From positions 1-52,692 of the IMG/VR virus record IMGVR_UViG_3300014827_000003: a stretch of 52,692 nt of DNA. The stretch is one strand, 5' to 3'. The stretch comes from a virus. A program made the translations under genes and the position numbers. Below the pieces are notes generated by a model. The model saw nothing but the letters and a program-made list of their open reading frames with translations, did no database searches and was not told where the DNA came from. How positions within the stretch are numbered: position 1 is the first letter of the stretch; each line of letters begins with the position of its first letter. Shown in pieces: positions 37,362 to 45,704 of the stretch.

Positions 37362-39401
37362 ATGCTATATATCGATTTCGAATACAATAGAACTACGCAC
37401 GAATTTGTTAATCTTGTATGCTGCTCGGCCTATGACGATGTAACAAATGAAACAAAAGAATGGTGGCTGTGCAACGATACAAAGGCACAAGCTAATCTCA
37501 AAGCATATCTGTTAGGTAACAAGGATACCGCCCTTTTTTCCTGGGCAGCAATAGCAGAAGCTCGCTCCTTTATTTCGTTGGGAATTAATCCAGTAGACTT
37601 TAAATGGATAGACGGATTTTTAGAATACCGTTGCCTGACAAATCACAATGATGAATTAGGTTATGGGGAGCAGCTAATAGATGGCGTAGTTAAAATGACT
37701 AAACGGCCTCCAGCTAAGTGGAAAAGAACGGAAGAAGATAAAAATAGTGGATTTAAACCTAAACATAATTTAGCAGAAGCTACCTTTAAATTAACTGGAA
37801 ATATTAGAGATACAAAACATAAAGATGAGATGAGGGATTTAATTATCTCAGATCCAGAAGAATTTACAGAAGAAGAAAAAAATAAAATTCAAAAATACTG
37901 TACTGAGGACGTTAAATTTCTACCTGAAATTTATGACTCTATCCTTGAACACTATAAATCCTTAATCGTAGATTTAAACTATGCTGAGTTAAAGGAAGAA
38001 ATGTTTTTAAGGGGAAAATATGCTGCCCTAACAGCTAAAATGGAAAGTTGGGGATACCCAATAGATTATAATAAAACTAAAAATTTCTCTACGTCCGTAG
38101 GTCCATTACTCGATGAGTGTCAACGAGAGATAAATCAGTTATTTCCTGGGATAAAGCCTTTTAAGTATTCTCGCAAAGATCGAAGATTTGCAATGGATAC
38201 TAAAGCAATCAAGGCATGGTTACATGCTAATGTCGATACTAAGCGATGGCTTAAAACTGATGGTGGGGTCAAGAAGATTCCTGATTTATCTCTTTCTTTA
38301 GATGCTTGGACAGGCATATTCAATTTTAAGCATGACTACCCGAAAGATAATTTCGGAGCTCAGATGGTTAGGTATTTTAAATTAAAACAAAATCTAAATG
38401 GATTCGTACCTAGTCCTGATCCAGATAAAAGAACATTTTGGAGTGCTGTAGGCCCTGACCAAAGGGTTAGAGCTTATTTCAATATTTACGGATCTCAGAG
38501 TTCTCGCTCTCAACCAGGATCAACTAGCTTCCTATTTTTGAAACCAGCTTGGATGAGATCTCTATGTTCTCCTATAAAAGGAAAAGCAATTGGAGCAATC
38601 GATTATGGATCTGAAGAGTTTTTAATTTGTGCCTTGGTAAGTAAGTGCCAAGCAATGATTGACTCGTATTTATCAGGTGATGTGTACTTATACTTCTCAA
38701 AACTGGCTGGTGCCGTTCCTTGGGACGGCACTAGAGCGCAATACGCTAAAGAGAGAAACATCTTCAAACAAGTAGTTTTATCAATTTCCTTCCAACAGAC
38801 CGCTAAAGGATTAAGCACTAAATTAACAGAAGAGATGGGCGAAGAATTTACTGAAGCTCAAGCACAAGATTTAATTAATACCTTTTATAATGTTTACCCC
38901 GAGTTCGCTATCTTCCAAGAAGAAACAAAGAATAATTACTTAGCAGAGAGGATAGTTAAAATTCCGTGCGGTTGGTACATGTTTGGAGATAATGATAATT
39001 TCCGTAGTTCTAATAATGTTGTTTTCCAAGGTTTCGGGGGTTCGATAATGAGAAAGGCCGTTGAGTTTGCTGATGAAATGGGGTTGAAAGTAATCTTAAC
39101 ATTGCATGATGCTCTCTACATAGAATTTGATTCAAATGATACTACTGCCCTAGCTACACTTAAAGTAGCAATGAGAAAAGCGTTCGAGTTTTATTTCGAG
39201 GGGGAAATGCGCGAAGCTGCTTCTAAAATAAAAATGGACGTATTCGCTTGGAGTCCTGATTATAGAAAAGATACTACTATGCTTTTATCGGATGGGGAAG
39301 AAATAGACACTACTGACATCTATCGTGACGAAAGAGCTTTAAAGGAATACGAACAATTTTCTAAATATTTTAATGCTCGTCCAGAAGAGGATTATTTATG
39401 A
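37362..39401 (+). CDS. polA: DNA polymerase, family A with 3'-5' exonuclease
   Basis: 679 residues. Exonuclease motif I DFE (Asp5, Glu7) lies at the very start, and motif III YCTEDVKFLP later. Polymerase motif A is AIDYGSEEF (Asp414), motif B RNIFKQVVLSISFQQ (Arg465, Lys469), motif C LTLHDALYIEF (His582, Asp583). The site equal to E. coli Pol I Phe762 is Leu473, and Tyr766 is Phe477. It is the phage replicative polymerase of the T7-like single-subunit type. No 5' nuclease domain. Stop overlaps the next ATG. Confidence 0.93.
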   Translation: MLYIDFEYNRTTHEFVNLVCCSAYDDVTNETKEWWLCNDTKAQANLKAYLLGNKDTALFSWAAIAEARSFISLGINPVDFKWIDGFLEYRCLTNHNDELGYGEQLIDGVVKMTKRPPAKWKRTEEDKNSGFKPKHNLAEATFKLTGNIRDTKHKDEMRDLIISDPEEFTEEEKNKIQKYCTEDVKFLPEIYDSILEHYKSLIVDLNYAELKEEMFLRGKYAALTAKMESWGYPIDYNKTKNFSTSVGPLLDECQREINQLFPGIKPFKYSRKDRRFAMDTKAIKAWLHANVDTKRWLKTDGGVKKIPDLSLSLDAWTGIFNFKHDYPKDNFGAQMVRYFKLKQNLNGFVPSPDPDKRTFWSAVGPDQRVRAYFNIYGSQSSRSQPGSTSFLFLKPAWMRSLCSPIKGKAIGAIDYGSEEFLICALVSKCQAMIDSYLSGDVYLYFSKLAGAVPWDGTRAQYAKERNIFKQVVLSISFQQTAKGLSTKLTEEMGEEFTEAQAQDLINTFYNVYPEFAIFQEETKNNYLAERIVKIPCGWYMFGDNDNFRSSNNVVFQGFGGSIMRKAVEFADEMGLKVILTLHDALYIEFDSNDTTALATLKVAMRKAFEFYFEGEMREAASKIKMDVFAWSPDYRKDTTMLLSDGEEIDTTDIYRDERALKEYEQFSKYFNARPEEDYL

Positions 39402-39682
39402 AAGAAGTTCAAGAAAAACTTTTTAAATTTTATATGAATTATGAAGATGCAATTCATGACACAAATCGCACGTTCCATATTGTAGAAGTTGAAGGCGGAA
39501 TTCCTCCTCAAGAAGATATAAAAGTTGTAGACATTGTTTCGAACACAATTATATATTCTGAGGAACAATATTATAAAGTTCAAGATCTGCTCGATGCAGT
39601 TTTTAAATTTAAGAAAGTGAAAAGAGAAACTTTATTCGGAACAATTTTCGAAGATGTTTATATCTTTAATAATTATGAGTAA
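39398..39682 (+). CDS. Hypothetical protein
   Basis: 94 residues in an ATGA overlap with the polymerase gene. Acidic, mixed alpha/beta; no motif recognised. The position suggests a replication accessory role, but nothing more can be said. Confidence 0.6.
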   Translation: MKEVQEKLFKFYMNYEDAIHDTNRTFHIVEVEGGIPPQEDIKVVDIVSNTIIYSEEQYYKVQDLLDAVFKFKKVKRETLFGTIFEDVYIFNNYE

Positions 39683-39725
39683 ACGGTCGCTCTCATTCCG
39701 AGGGCACATAATAAAGGAGTTTCCA

Positions 39726-40121
39726 ATGGAAGCACAAAAAAGAAAATTCACTGTAACAAAAACAATTTCTGCTCAACAGAGCTACCGAAAACTTTCAGAG
39801 TATTCTGAGGGTGACACTGTAGTAGGTAAGTATGTTGGGACTCACGTTTGCCAGTACGACAAACAAAATCCAAAAATTCAAGTACTAGAAGCTATCTTCA
39901 AAGATGGTACTGGCCCAGCATTAGCAGGGAAAATTCTAGTAGTTAATCATTGTGGAGCTTTAGGTAAAGCAATGGAAGAAGTAGAAGTTGGAGAGTACGT
40001 TCAACTTGAATATACTGGAACTGTTCCTTTAACTAAGGGTAAATTCGCTGGTAAAGATTGCTATACTTTCGATGTGCAAGTAGTTACTCTAGACGAAGGT
40101 GATGCAAGTGATAGCCTCTAG
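39726..40121 (+). CDS. Putative OB-fold ssDNA-binding protein
   Basis: 131 residues from ATG 39726 with AAGGAG six bases upstream. The segments YSEGDTVVGKYVGTHVCQY, KILVVNHCGALGKAMEEVEV and YVQLEYTGTVPLTKGKFAG resemble a five-stranded OB barrel of a phage family that sits between polymerase and exonuclease. The C-terminus is acidic (DEGDASDSL), as in many SSBs. The role is inferred from fold pattern and place. Confidence 0.65.
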   Translation: MEAQKRKFTVTKTISAQQSYRKLSEYSEGDTVVGKYVGTHVCQYDKQNPKIQVLEAIFKDGTGPALAGKILVVNHCGALGKAMEEVEVGEYVQLEYTGTVPLTKGKFAGKDCYTFDVQVVTLDEGDASDSL

Positions 40122-41040
40122 AGGATTAATCTTCGATATGAGTAGTGATGAGTATCATGGGATGGGTGGAACTTATTCATCCTCCCAACTCAAAACCATG
40201 CTCGAAGATCCTGAAATATTCTATAAAAAATATATTACCAAGGAAATTCCTAAAGAAAGTAACAGTGCATTCGACATTGGTACATACTTCCATACAGCTA
40301 TCCTTGAACCGCATAATCTAGATAATGAGTGTGCGGTGTTCACTGGAGCTAAGAGAATTGGAGTTGCTTGGGAAGCTTTTAAAGTAGCTCATGCTGGAAA
40401 GGCAATCATAACTAATAGTGAGTATGACAAGGCCCAAGTACTAGTCAAAGCTATTAAAGCCTCTCCAATTGCTATGAAGTACCTAGAAGGTAGTAAGGCG
40501 GAGGTATCTACTTTCGTAGATATTTTTGTCCTCGATAAGAAGGTGTACACTTCAATTAAAGGAAGTATTCATATTCTATCCGCTATCGGTTGGGAGGGTA
40601 GTATCAGTATGTCTCTTGAACTATTACAAGAATTTGCAGTTAAACTAACACTGAAGGTTCGTGCTGATAGTATAAGAGTGGGGGAGGGGATTATCTCTGA
40701 CCTTAAGAGCACAGGAGGAAACTGCAAAAATAAACATGATATAGAAGCTAAAGTTGCCTCGTATGAGTATGACTTATCGGCTTCACTGTATCTGGATATT
40801 TTTACTGCTGCCACTGGTGAGCTTTACCATACCTTCGCTTGGTTATTCGCAAGCAAAGACATGGGTAATTCTAAAACTTGGCTTGCTAGCGAGAGACAAA
40901 AAATCGTTGGAAGGTATAAGTGGCGAAATGCTGTAGTCCTTTTAGCTAAATACATTAGCGAAGATTGGATTTTCAGTGATGAAATAGGAATAGCAGATCC
41001 AACGTATTATAATGCAATTTTATTAAATGAGGAGTTTTAA
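40108..41040 (+). CDS. PD-(D/E)XK exonuclease, RecE/exoVIII-like
   Basis: About 310 residues; GTG 40108 has GAAGG eight bases upstream (GTG 40099 and ATG 40102 also in frame). The opening GLIFDMSSDEYHGMGGTYSS is typical of the DUF3799 group. IGTYFHTAILEP, KVRADSIRVGEGIISDLKST and the ASLYLDIF helix form the nuclease core. An extra stretch around KKVYTSIKGSIHILSAIGWE interrupts the usual spacing. It probably resects DNA ends for recombination with the ssDNA-binding neighbour. Confidence 0.8.
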   Translation: MIASRGLIFDMSSDEYHGMGGTYSSSQLKTMLEDPEIFYKKYITKEIPKESNSAFDIGTYFHTAILEPHNLDNECAVFTGAKRIGVAWEAFKVAHAGKAIITNSEYDKAQVLVKAIKASPIAMKYLEGSKAEVSTFVDIFVLDKKVYTSIKGSIHILSAIGWEGSISMSLELLQEFAVKLTLKVRADSIRVGEGIISDLKSTGGNCKNKHDIEAKVASYEYDLSASLYLDIFTAATGELYHTFAWLFASKDMGNSKTWLASERQKIVGRYKWRNAVVLLAKYISEDWIFSDEIGIADPTYYNAILLNEEF

Positions 41041-41523
41041 ATGTTTGAAGTAAAAGTAGAGTTAAGTAGATTAGGGCCTAAACAATTTGAGCAAGATAAG
41101 ATAACTGTCACAACAAAATTAGATAATATCGGTGAGATTTCTCCTGCCATCCAAGCGATGAAAGAAGCGATACTTGGAGAATCTGATGTTGTTGTAACAG
41201 TGAAAGAAGTAGCAGTTAAAGAAACTATAACTAAATCTAAGCCTCCTGAAGATATTAAAGAGGAAGCAGTAGTCAAAGAAGAAAAAGTTAAAAAAGCTAA
41301 AGTAAAGGTTTCTCAGAAAGCTACGGCTTATGACAGATTGCTTGATACCCATAAAAAACTTTTAGCTGGTTTTCTAGATACCAATTTTATTGGTTGGAAA
41401 GCTCCTGCAACTTTAGTTAAAGCTGGTGCTGCTTCTGCTGCATTAGTAGGAGCAGATTTCTTAGATGGAGAGGGAGAAATTCTTCAATCATTTAAGGATG
41501 CATTCTTAGCGTACCTCAGATGA
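41041..41523 (+). CDS. Hypothetical protein with charged linker
   Basis: 160 residues. A N-terminal alpha/beta domain, then a Lys/Glu/Val-rich linker (about 55-95) and a C-terminal helical domain (AYDRLLDTHKKLLAGFLDTN). GAGGAG precedes the ATG. ATGA overlap with the next gene. It lies between exonuclease and helicase. Not recognised. Confidence 0.6.
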   Translation: MFEVKVELSRLGPKQFEQDKITVTTKLDNIGEISPAIQAMKEAILGESDVVVTVKEVAVKETITKSKPPEDIKEEAVVKEEKVKKAKVKVSQKATAYDRLLDTHKKLLAGFLDTNFIGWKAPATLVKAGAASAALVGADFLDGEGEILQSFKDAFLAYLR

Positions 41524-41750
41524 TAGGTATGGTAGTTAAAATCGGAGAGTACTATTCTGGGAATGGTGAGGTAGTTAGAGTTACTGATTTAATCCTTATG
41601 AAATCTCCAGTTACCAATGTATTCTTAGATGGGGTTGTCTACATAACTGCGACAGGTTTGGGCCACGCTAGGTATGCTAGAACTCTATTAGATTTTGTAG
41701 AAAACTATAAACAACTTGAGATATTTGCAGATGAGTCAGTACACTCTTAA
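41520..41750 (+). CDS. Hypothetical protein
   Basis: 76 residues, beta-rich (VVKIGEYYSGNGEVVRVTDL), in ATGA overlap with the gene before it and overlapping the helicase start by 20 bases. Small SH3-like folds of this kind are common in phage replication operons. No function assigned. Confidence 0.55.
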   Translation: MIGMVVKIGEYYSGNGEVVRVTDLILMKSPVTNVFLDGVVYITATGLGHARYARTLLDFVENYKQLEIFADESVHS

Positions 41751-42993
41751 GGACTATCAAGAAACAACGGTCGCATTTGGGATTAAAAACTCTTATGCGA
41801 TCTTTGCTCTTAAAATGGGGCAAGGAAAATCTTTCTGTGCCCTTACAGTAGCTAAAAGAACTAAATCAAAAACGCTGATCATATGCCCCTCTTATCTTAA
41901 ACTTAAGTGGCAAGCAGAAATAAATAAATTCTATCCTGGAACTGTTTCGTCGATATTTAATAATGATAAGGAATTCTATTTTCCTTGGGACAGTGAGTTC
42001 GTAATAATAAGTTCTTCCTTCATCGAGAAAGCAGAAAAACTTTTTGAGTGGGCAGATTTGGTTGTTGCTGATGAAAGTCATATATACAAAACCATGTCTA
42101 GCCGTAGATGTGAGGCACTACATAAACATGTATTCGAGAACTCGATTAAACGCTTACTCCTTTTAACTGGAACTCCAATTCAAAATAGGGTTTATGAATT
42201 CTATTCTCTTATAGCACTTTGCCAATACAACCCCAGCTTAGAGGAGTCAGCGTTTCTCAAGGCCTATCCAAGCTATGTCGATTTTGCTAATAGATTTTCT
42301 AATCTTAGAGAGTTTTCAATCAATACTAAACGCGGTTCAAAAATTGTTCAACAGTGGGAAGGGTATAAAAATGAGGGGGAGTTAAAAGGATGGTTGAAAG
42401 ATATTTACATTCGTTTTGACTTGGAGGAAATGCCCTTTAAAGAGATATTTATTCCCGTTGATTACTCGGATGACCCAGAGTTACTGGAAGCATTCGAGAC
42501 TTTTTCAGCAGATGGGGAAAATAAATCTGTCATGAGTACAGTTAAGGCCAAAGCTGCTCTGGCCAAGGCCCCCTTTACCGTAGAGTATGTTAAAAATCTA
42601 TTGGAGCAAGATTCCCAGGTTGTAGTCTATAGCGACCATCCTGAAACAGCTAAATTTATTGCAGATAAGATTGGACTTTGCACTTCAATTGATGGGACAA
42701 CGGCCATGCATCTTAGACAGGCCCAAGCAGATAAATTCCAATCTGGAGCTCAGAAAATTATTGTTGCTACAATTGGCTCCTTCTCTACTGGAATTGATTT
42801 ATTCTCCTCGTATAACATGGTTTTTTCTGACCCTAATTGGGTTCCTGGTAACATGGACCAAGCGAAGGCAAGGATCTCTAGACTTGGCCAGACTAAAGAA
42901 TGTATTTTCCACTACATAATTGGATCGATTCAAGATGAAATAATACTAGATAGATTAGATAAAAAAAGAGAGACTATAAGAGCAATTATATAA
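41731..42993 (+). CDS. SNF2-type SF2 DNA helicase
   Basis: 420 residues from ATG 41731. Helicase motifs: YQETTVAFGIKN (Q-like), I MGQGKS, Ia CPSYLKLKWQAEI, II VADESH (DESH), III LTGTPIQN, IV-like VVYSDHPETAKF, V ATIGSFSTGIDLF and VI DQAKARISRLGQ. Phage enzymes of this SNF2/RapA-like group act as replication or repair translocases. Its place after the exonuclease suits replication. The ribosome site is weak. Confidence 0.9.
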   Translation: MSQYTLKDYQETTVAFGIKNSYAIFALKMGQGKSFCALTVAKRTKSKTLIICPSYLKLKWQAEINKFYPGTVSSIFNNDKEFYFPWDSEFVIISSSFIEKAEKLFEWADLVVADESHIYKTMSSRRCEALHKHVFENSIKRLLLLTGTPIQNRVYEFYSLIALCQYNPSLEESAFLKAYPSYVDFANRFSNLREFSINTKRGSKIVQQWEGYKNEGELKGWLKDIYIRFDLEEMPFKEIFIPVDYSDDPELLEAFETFSADGENKSVMSTVKAKAALAKAPFTVEYVKNLLEQDSQVVVYSDHPETAKFIADKIGLCTSIDGTTAMHLRQAQADKFQSGAQKIIVATIGSFSTGIDLFSSYNMVFSDPNWVPGNMDQAKARISRLGQTKECIFHYIIGSIQDEIILDRLDKKRETIRAII

Positions 42994-43005
42994 TTAGGAG
43001 TAGGT

Positions 43006-43197
43006 ATGGAAAACAAGGATAAAATCGAAGAGATCGCAGCAATCATAAAAATGTGTGAAGATCGCCTAGAAGAATTGGAAGTATCTATTAGAAGCACTAA
43101 CAATTCTGGCAAGAAAAGCCTTATGCAAGAAACCTATGTCCTTAATAAATCCTTCGTTAGGCATTACAAACAAATTCTTCAACGGGTATCAAGATGA
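43006..43197 (+). CDS. Small coiled-coil protein
   Basis: 63 residues, helical, Lys/Glu-rich (IEEIAAIIKMCEDRLEELEV). TTAGGAG precedes the ATG. Overlaps the next gene as ATGA. Unknown function. Confidence 0.55.
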   Translation: MENKDKIEEIAAIIKMCEDRLEELEVSIRSTNNSGKKSLMQETYVLNKSFVRHYKQILQRVSR

Positions 43198-43367
43198 AAA
43201 ATTTGATATTTGCTATTATCCTTCAAGTCATAGCTATATCTATTATACCTATCGCTACTTATTTAGAGGTAGCAGATAGCGATCTACCCTCCTTGGCCGT
43301 TTTAATTGTTAGTGCAATGGCCTTTCATCAGGTTTATAAATTCTGTGAAAAAAGCAAAACTCTTTAA
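43194..43367 (+). CDS. Two-span membrane protein
   Basis: 57 residues. Two hydrophobic helices (NLIFAIILQVIAISIIPIAT and SLAVLIVSAMAFHQVY) flank an acidic loop. ATGA overlap with the coiled-coil gene; its end overlaps the HNH gene. Holin-like shape, but away from the lysozyme. Unknown function. Confidence 0.55.
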   Translation: MKNLIFAIILQVIAISIIPIATYLEVADSDLPSLAVLIVSAMAFHQVYKFCEKSKTL

Positions 43368-43713
43368 ATCTAATACAGGTGGAACGGGTAAGAAATTTGC
43401 TAAAAAGCGAATGTATGAAACCGTTGAATGGGTTGAATTCAGGAATAGATTTATCCAAGCAAATTCTAAGTGTTATGCGTGCGGTTGTCGTGCTGTCATT
43501 GTGGATCATATTGTCTCAGCAAAAGGTGATGAAGGACTGTTCTGGAATGAGCTTAATTATATTCCATTATGTAAGCCCGATCACGATTACATAAGCGGTA
43601 AGTTTGATAGATACATACCCCCTAGAACTGAAGCCAAGCTTATATGGATTAACAACAAAAGATTGGAAACGGGGACCGCAATAAAGGTTCAAGTAGTTAG
43701 CCTAAAAAAATAA
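43345..43713 (+). CDS. HNH endonuclease
   Basis: 122 residues from GTG 43345, inside the end of the membrane gene. The core is CYACGCRAVIVDHIVSAKGD with ELNYIPLCKPDHDYISGKFD, an HNH fold with a zinc knuckle. Basic N-terminus. Either a mobile endonuclease or a packaging-type HNH; the distance from terL argues against the latter. Confidence 0.8.
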   Translation: MKKAKLFKSNTGGTGKKFAKKRMYETVEWVEFRNRFIQANSKCYACGCRAVIVDHIVSAKGDEGLFWNELNYIPLCKPDHDYISGKFDRYIPPRTEAKLIWINNKRLETGTAIKVQVVSLKK

Positions 43714-43770
43714 TTGAAAAATTTATATCGGTGTATTGTTGAATCCATATAAGCTTGGTAGAACTTATAT

Positions 43771-43881
43771 ATGAATAAAACAATTTTTGAACAATTAGAG
43801 GCGATCTATTTTGAGTTTCCCGATGATGATGGGGATTATGAAATAGAAACCGAGGATGAGGAAGATGAAGAAGAACAATAA
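43771..43881 (+). CDS. Tiny very acidic protein
   Basis: 36 residues; 16 are Asp or Glu, including DDDGDYEIETEDEEDEEE. It overlaps the next gene by 17 bases. There is no good ribosome site. Strongly acidic small phage proteins can mimic DNA, but this one is very short. Coding status uncertain. Confidence 0.4.
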   Translation: MNKTIFEQLEAIYFEFPDDDGDYEIETEDEEDEEEQ

Positions 43882-44068
43882 GTATGGACACGAAACACTT
43901 TGGCTGGATCTAGCTTATCTACAAAAAGAGTTTAAGCCTGATGACTCCTTCTCTAAACGACATAAGGATAAACTTAAACTGCTTTATTGGCTTATTGGAA
44001 GCTGTCTATTGATATATACGGCCGAGACAGTGGCAGTTGAACTAGCAATGAAATTAGGAGTTAAGTAA
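43865..44068 (+). CDS. Small protein with one membrane helix
   Basis: 67 residues from MKKNNKYGHETLW, chosen because GAGGAAG lies directly upstream. A basic N-terminal half is followed by LLYWLIGSCLLIYTAETVAV, a probable transmembrane helix. Unknown function. It starts the accessory gene cluster. Confidence 0.5.
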   Translation: MKKNNKYGHETLWLDLAYLQKEFKPDDSFSKRHKDKLKLLYWLIGSCLLIYTAETVAVELAMKLGVK

Positions 44069-44098
44069 TTAGTGGCAATCAAGCCAAAGGAGAATTAT

Positions 44099-44404
44099 AT
44101 GAGTTCAAGTGAAATCATAAAAACAGAGAGCGACTTTAGAGAGTACTTAAAGAGTAAGAATTTTCATGTAAACGAAAAGCACGACAATGAGAATGGTATA
44201 GATATAGTAGCAATAAAAAACGGTCAATATTTCTTAATAGAAGTCAAGAAAACAACCCCATCAAAAGACGGATATAGGGTAAGATTAGACCAAAATACGA
44301 TGTGTGACTTTACGATAGTAATTGGGAGTAATGGATTATTTTATCCAAAAGAAACTCAAGGTAGGCCATATCAAAAGGTTGTAGATTTCATGGATTCAAT
44401 ATAG
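44099..44404 (+). CDS. PD-(D/E)XK nuclease-like protein
   Basis: 101 residues from ATG 44099 (AGGAG six bases upstream). ENGIDIVAIKNGQYFLIEVK gives the D...ExK signature of restriction-type and Holliday-resolvase nucleases. It is minimal in size. It could resolve branched replication DNA or degrade host DNA; the exact class is not clear. Confidence 0.7.
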   Translation: MSSSEIIKTESDFREYLKSKNFHVNEKHDNENGIDIVAIKNGQYFLIEVKKTTPSKDGYRVRLDQNTMCDFTIVIGSNGLFYPKETQGRPYQKVVDFMDSI

Positions 44405-44434
44405 CTATCTGGGTCTAATTAGTGGGGAATTAAA

Positions 44435-44638
44435 ATGATAAAAGTAGGCGACATATATTTATTGGAAAATACAAAGAATACATCTTACTTTGAAATTGTT
44501 CTTACTTGGGGCTTTGAAACAAGCAAGGTAAAGGTAGTATCGTGGGAAGACGCTTACCTTAAGGGGACTTTAACATTAAGCCGTCACTGGTTCACGGGTC
44601 TTGAATCTTTTAGGGCAACCAAAATAGGGGAATTATGA
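44435..44638 (+). CDS. Small beta-rich hypothetical protein
   Basis: 67 residues (IKVGDIYLLENTKNTSYFEI, TWGFETSKVKVVSWE), SH3-like in pattern. GGGG precedes the ATG. It overlaps the next gene as ATGA. Not recognised. Confidence 0.55.
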   Translation: MIKVGDIYLLENTKNTSYFEIVLTWGFETSKVKVVSWEDAYLKGTLTLSRHWFTGLESFRATKIGEL

Positions 44639-44865
44639 TGAGTGAGCAGGATAAGTTAAAAGAAGAGGCTTGGTGGATTGCATACAATGATTGCAAGTTA
44701 AGTCATATTGCACACATTCAGGACTATTTTAAAGCTGGCTACGAAGCCGCACCAAAAGGCATTGATAAGGAAAAGCTGATTGAGTTTTGTAAAAGCAGAA
44801 CTTACGCTAGTGCCTTGTTAGATATGATTAATAATGGTGATTTTGATATGAAGGGGGATTTATGA
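44635..44865 (+). CDS. Accessory protein with MSEQDKLKE head
   Basis: 76 residues; either of two adjacent ATGs can start it. The first residues MSEQDKLKEEA are shared, down to the DNA, with the gene at 45468, while the rest differs (WWIAYNDCKLSHIAHIQDYF). It ends close to the next ribosome site. Function unknown. Confidence 0.55.
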   Translation: MMSEQDKLKEEAWWIAYNDCKLSHIAHIQDYFKAGYEAAPKGIDKEKLIEFCKSRTYASALLDMINNGDFDMKGDL

Positions 44866-45017
44866 GACCGTATAAAGTACTAGGACATTTTACAATAGAA
44901 ATTATGTGGATCGGGTTACTTAAAAGGAATACGACCACCTTTACATTTCCCAAATATACGGTAGGAAAAGTAATAAATATTTTTGGACTACTAATTTTGA
45001 TTTCCACAAGGACATAA
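44862..45017 (+). CDS. Small hydrophobic protein
   Basis: 51 residues (MRPYKVLGHFTIEIMWIGLL ... VINIFGLLILISTRT). GGGGG lies five bases before the ATG, which overlaps the previous stop as ATGA. The C-terminal run is a probable membrane segment. The next gene starts two bases after. Confidence 0.5.
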   Translation: MRPYKVLGHFTIEIMWIGLLKRNTTTFTFPKYTVGKVINIFGLLILISTRT

Positions 45018-45018
45018 A

Positions 45019-45468
45019 ATGACATCAGAAAATCTAGCGAAGTGGAGAGAGGAGTGTAGGATATTTGAAAACAGTCCACGCTCTGAAAACATTAACGGTC
45101 AAAGTTTTTATCTCGAAGCTTGCGAAAAGCGACAGGTGGAGATTGACGAGTTGAAAGCGAGAGCGGTTGTTCATGGTAAGACAATGTTTCACGAACTAAC
45201 CTTGTTTGATATTTCAGTCAAGGATTATCAAAAGCAAATCCAAAAACTCAAAGAACAGAAAGAATATATCATGGGGATGTATGATAGCGTGTTTAATGAA
45301 AATTTTAAGCTAAAAGAGCAGTTAAAGATTGAGAGGGAGTTAGTTGACGAAGCCTATCCCGAAATGCTGCCTTTGAAATATAAAGCAGTTCAAGAAAAAA
45401 GAGAGCCATATAAATATATTGATTGGCAAGAAAGAGTTAAATTAACCCAACAACAAAGGAGTGAGTGA
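45019..45468 (+). CDS. Coiled-coil accessory protein
   Basis: 149 residues, mostly helical with heptads (YQKQIQKLKEQKEYIMGMYD, FKLKEQLKIERELVDE). The C-terminus LTQQQRSE is encoded by the repeated 27-bp junction. A related KLKEQLKREQDCVDK and a LTQQNRSE end occur in the HNH gene at 46708. AAGGA precedes the ATG. Unknown function. Confidence 0.6.
   Translation: MTSENLAKWREECRIFENSPRSENINGQSFYLEACEKRQVEIDELKARAVVHGKTMFHELTLFDISVKDYQKQIQKLKEQKEYIMGMYDSVFNENFKLKEQLKIERELVDEAYPEMLPLKYKAVQEKREPYKYIDWQERVKLTQQQRSE
45441..45467 (+). repeat. Cassette junction repeat, copy 1
   Basis: 27 bases, ATTAACCCAACAA then CAAAGGAGTGAGTG, carrying the Shine-Dalgarno for the next gene. Identical to copy 4 at 48126 and near-identical to copies at 47262 and 47879. 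Here it also encodes the C-terminus of the gene before. Confidence 0.9.
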
Positions 45469-45689
45469 TGAGTGAGCAGGATAAGTTAAAAGAGGATAAG
45501 GAAGTGGCGGCAATAATGAAGATAAATGAAGTTCTTAAGGAGATAAAAGACCCTGACGACATATCGAGAATCTTAGAATACTTCACGGCCAGGTATTGTT
45601 TTAGTTATAAAAACGGAAGAGAGTCAACACTTAGAAATATCGAGTTTATGCTTAATAAGTACTGCAAAACAGACATTAGTGAACCTTAA
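45468..45689 (+). CDS. Accessory protein with MSEQDKLKE head
   Basis: 73 residues from ATG 45468, six bases after AAGGAG. The head MSEQDKLKED is shared with 44635, then KEVAAIMKINEVLKEIKDPD and a short helical domain. Probably a fusion of a shared start with a different body. Unknown function. Confidence 0.55.
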   Translation: MSEQDKLKEDKEVAAIMKINEVLKEIKDPDDISRILEYFTARYCFSYKNGRESTLRNIEFMLNKYCKTDISEP

Positions 45690-45704
45690 ATAGTGGAGAT
45701 GGAA

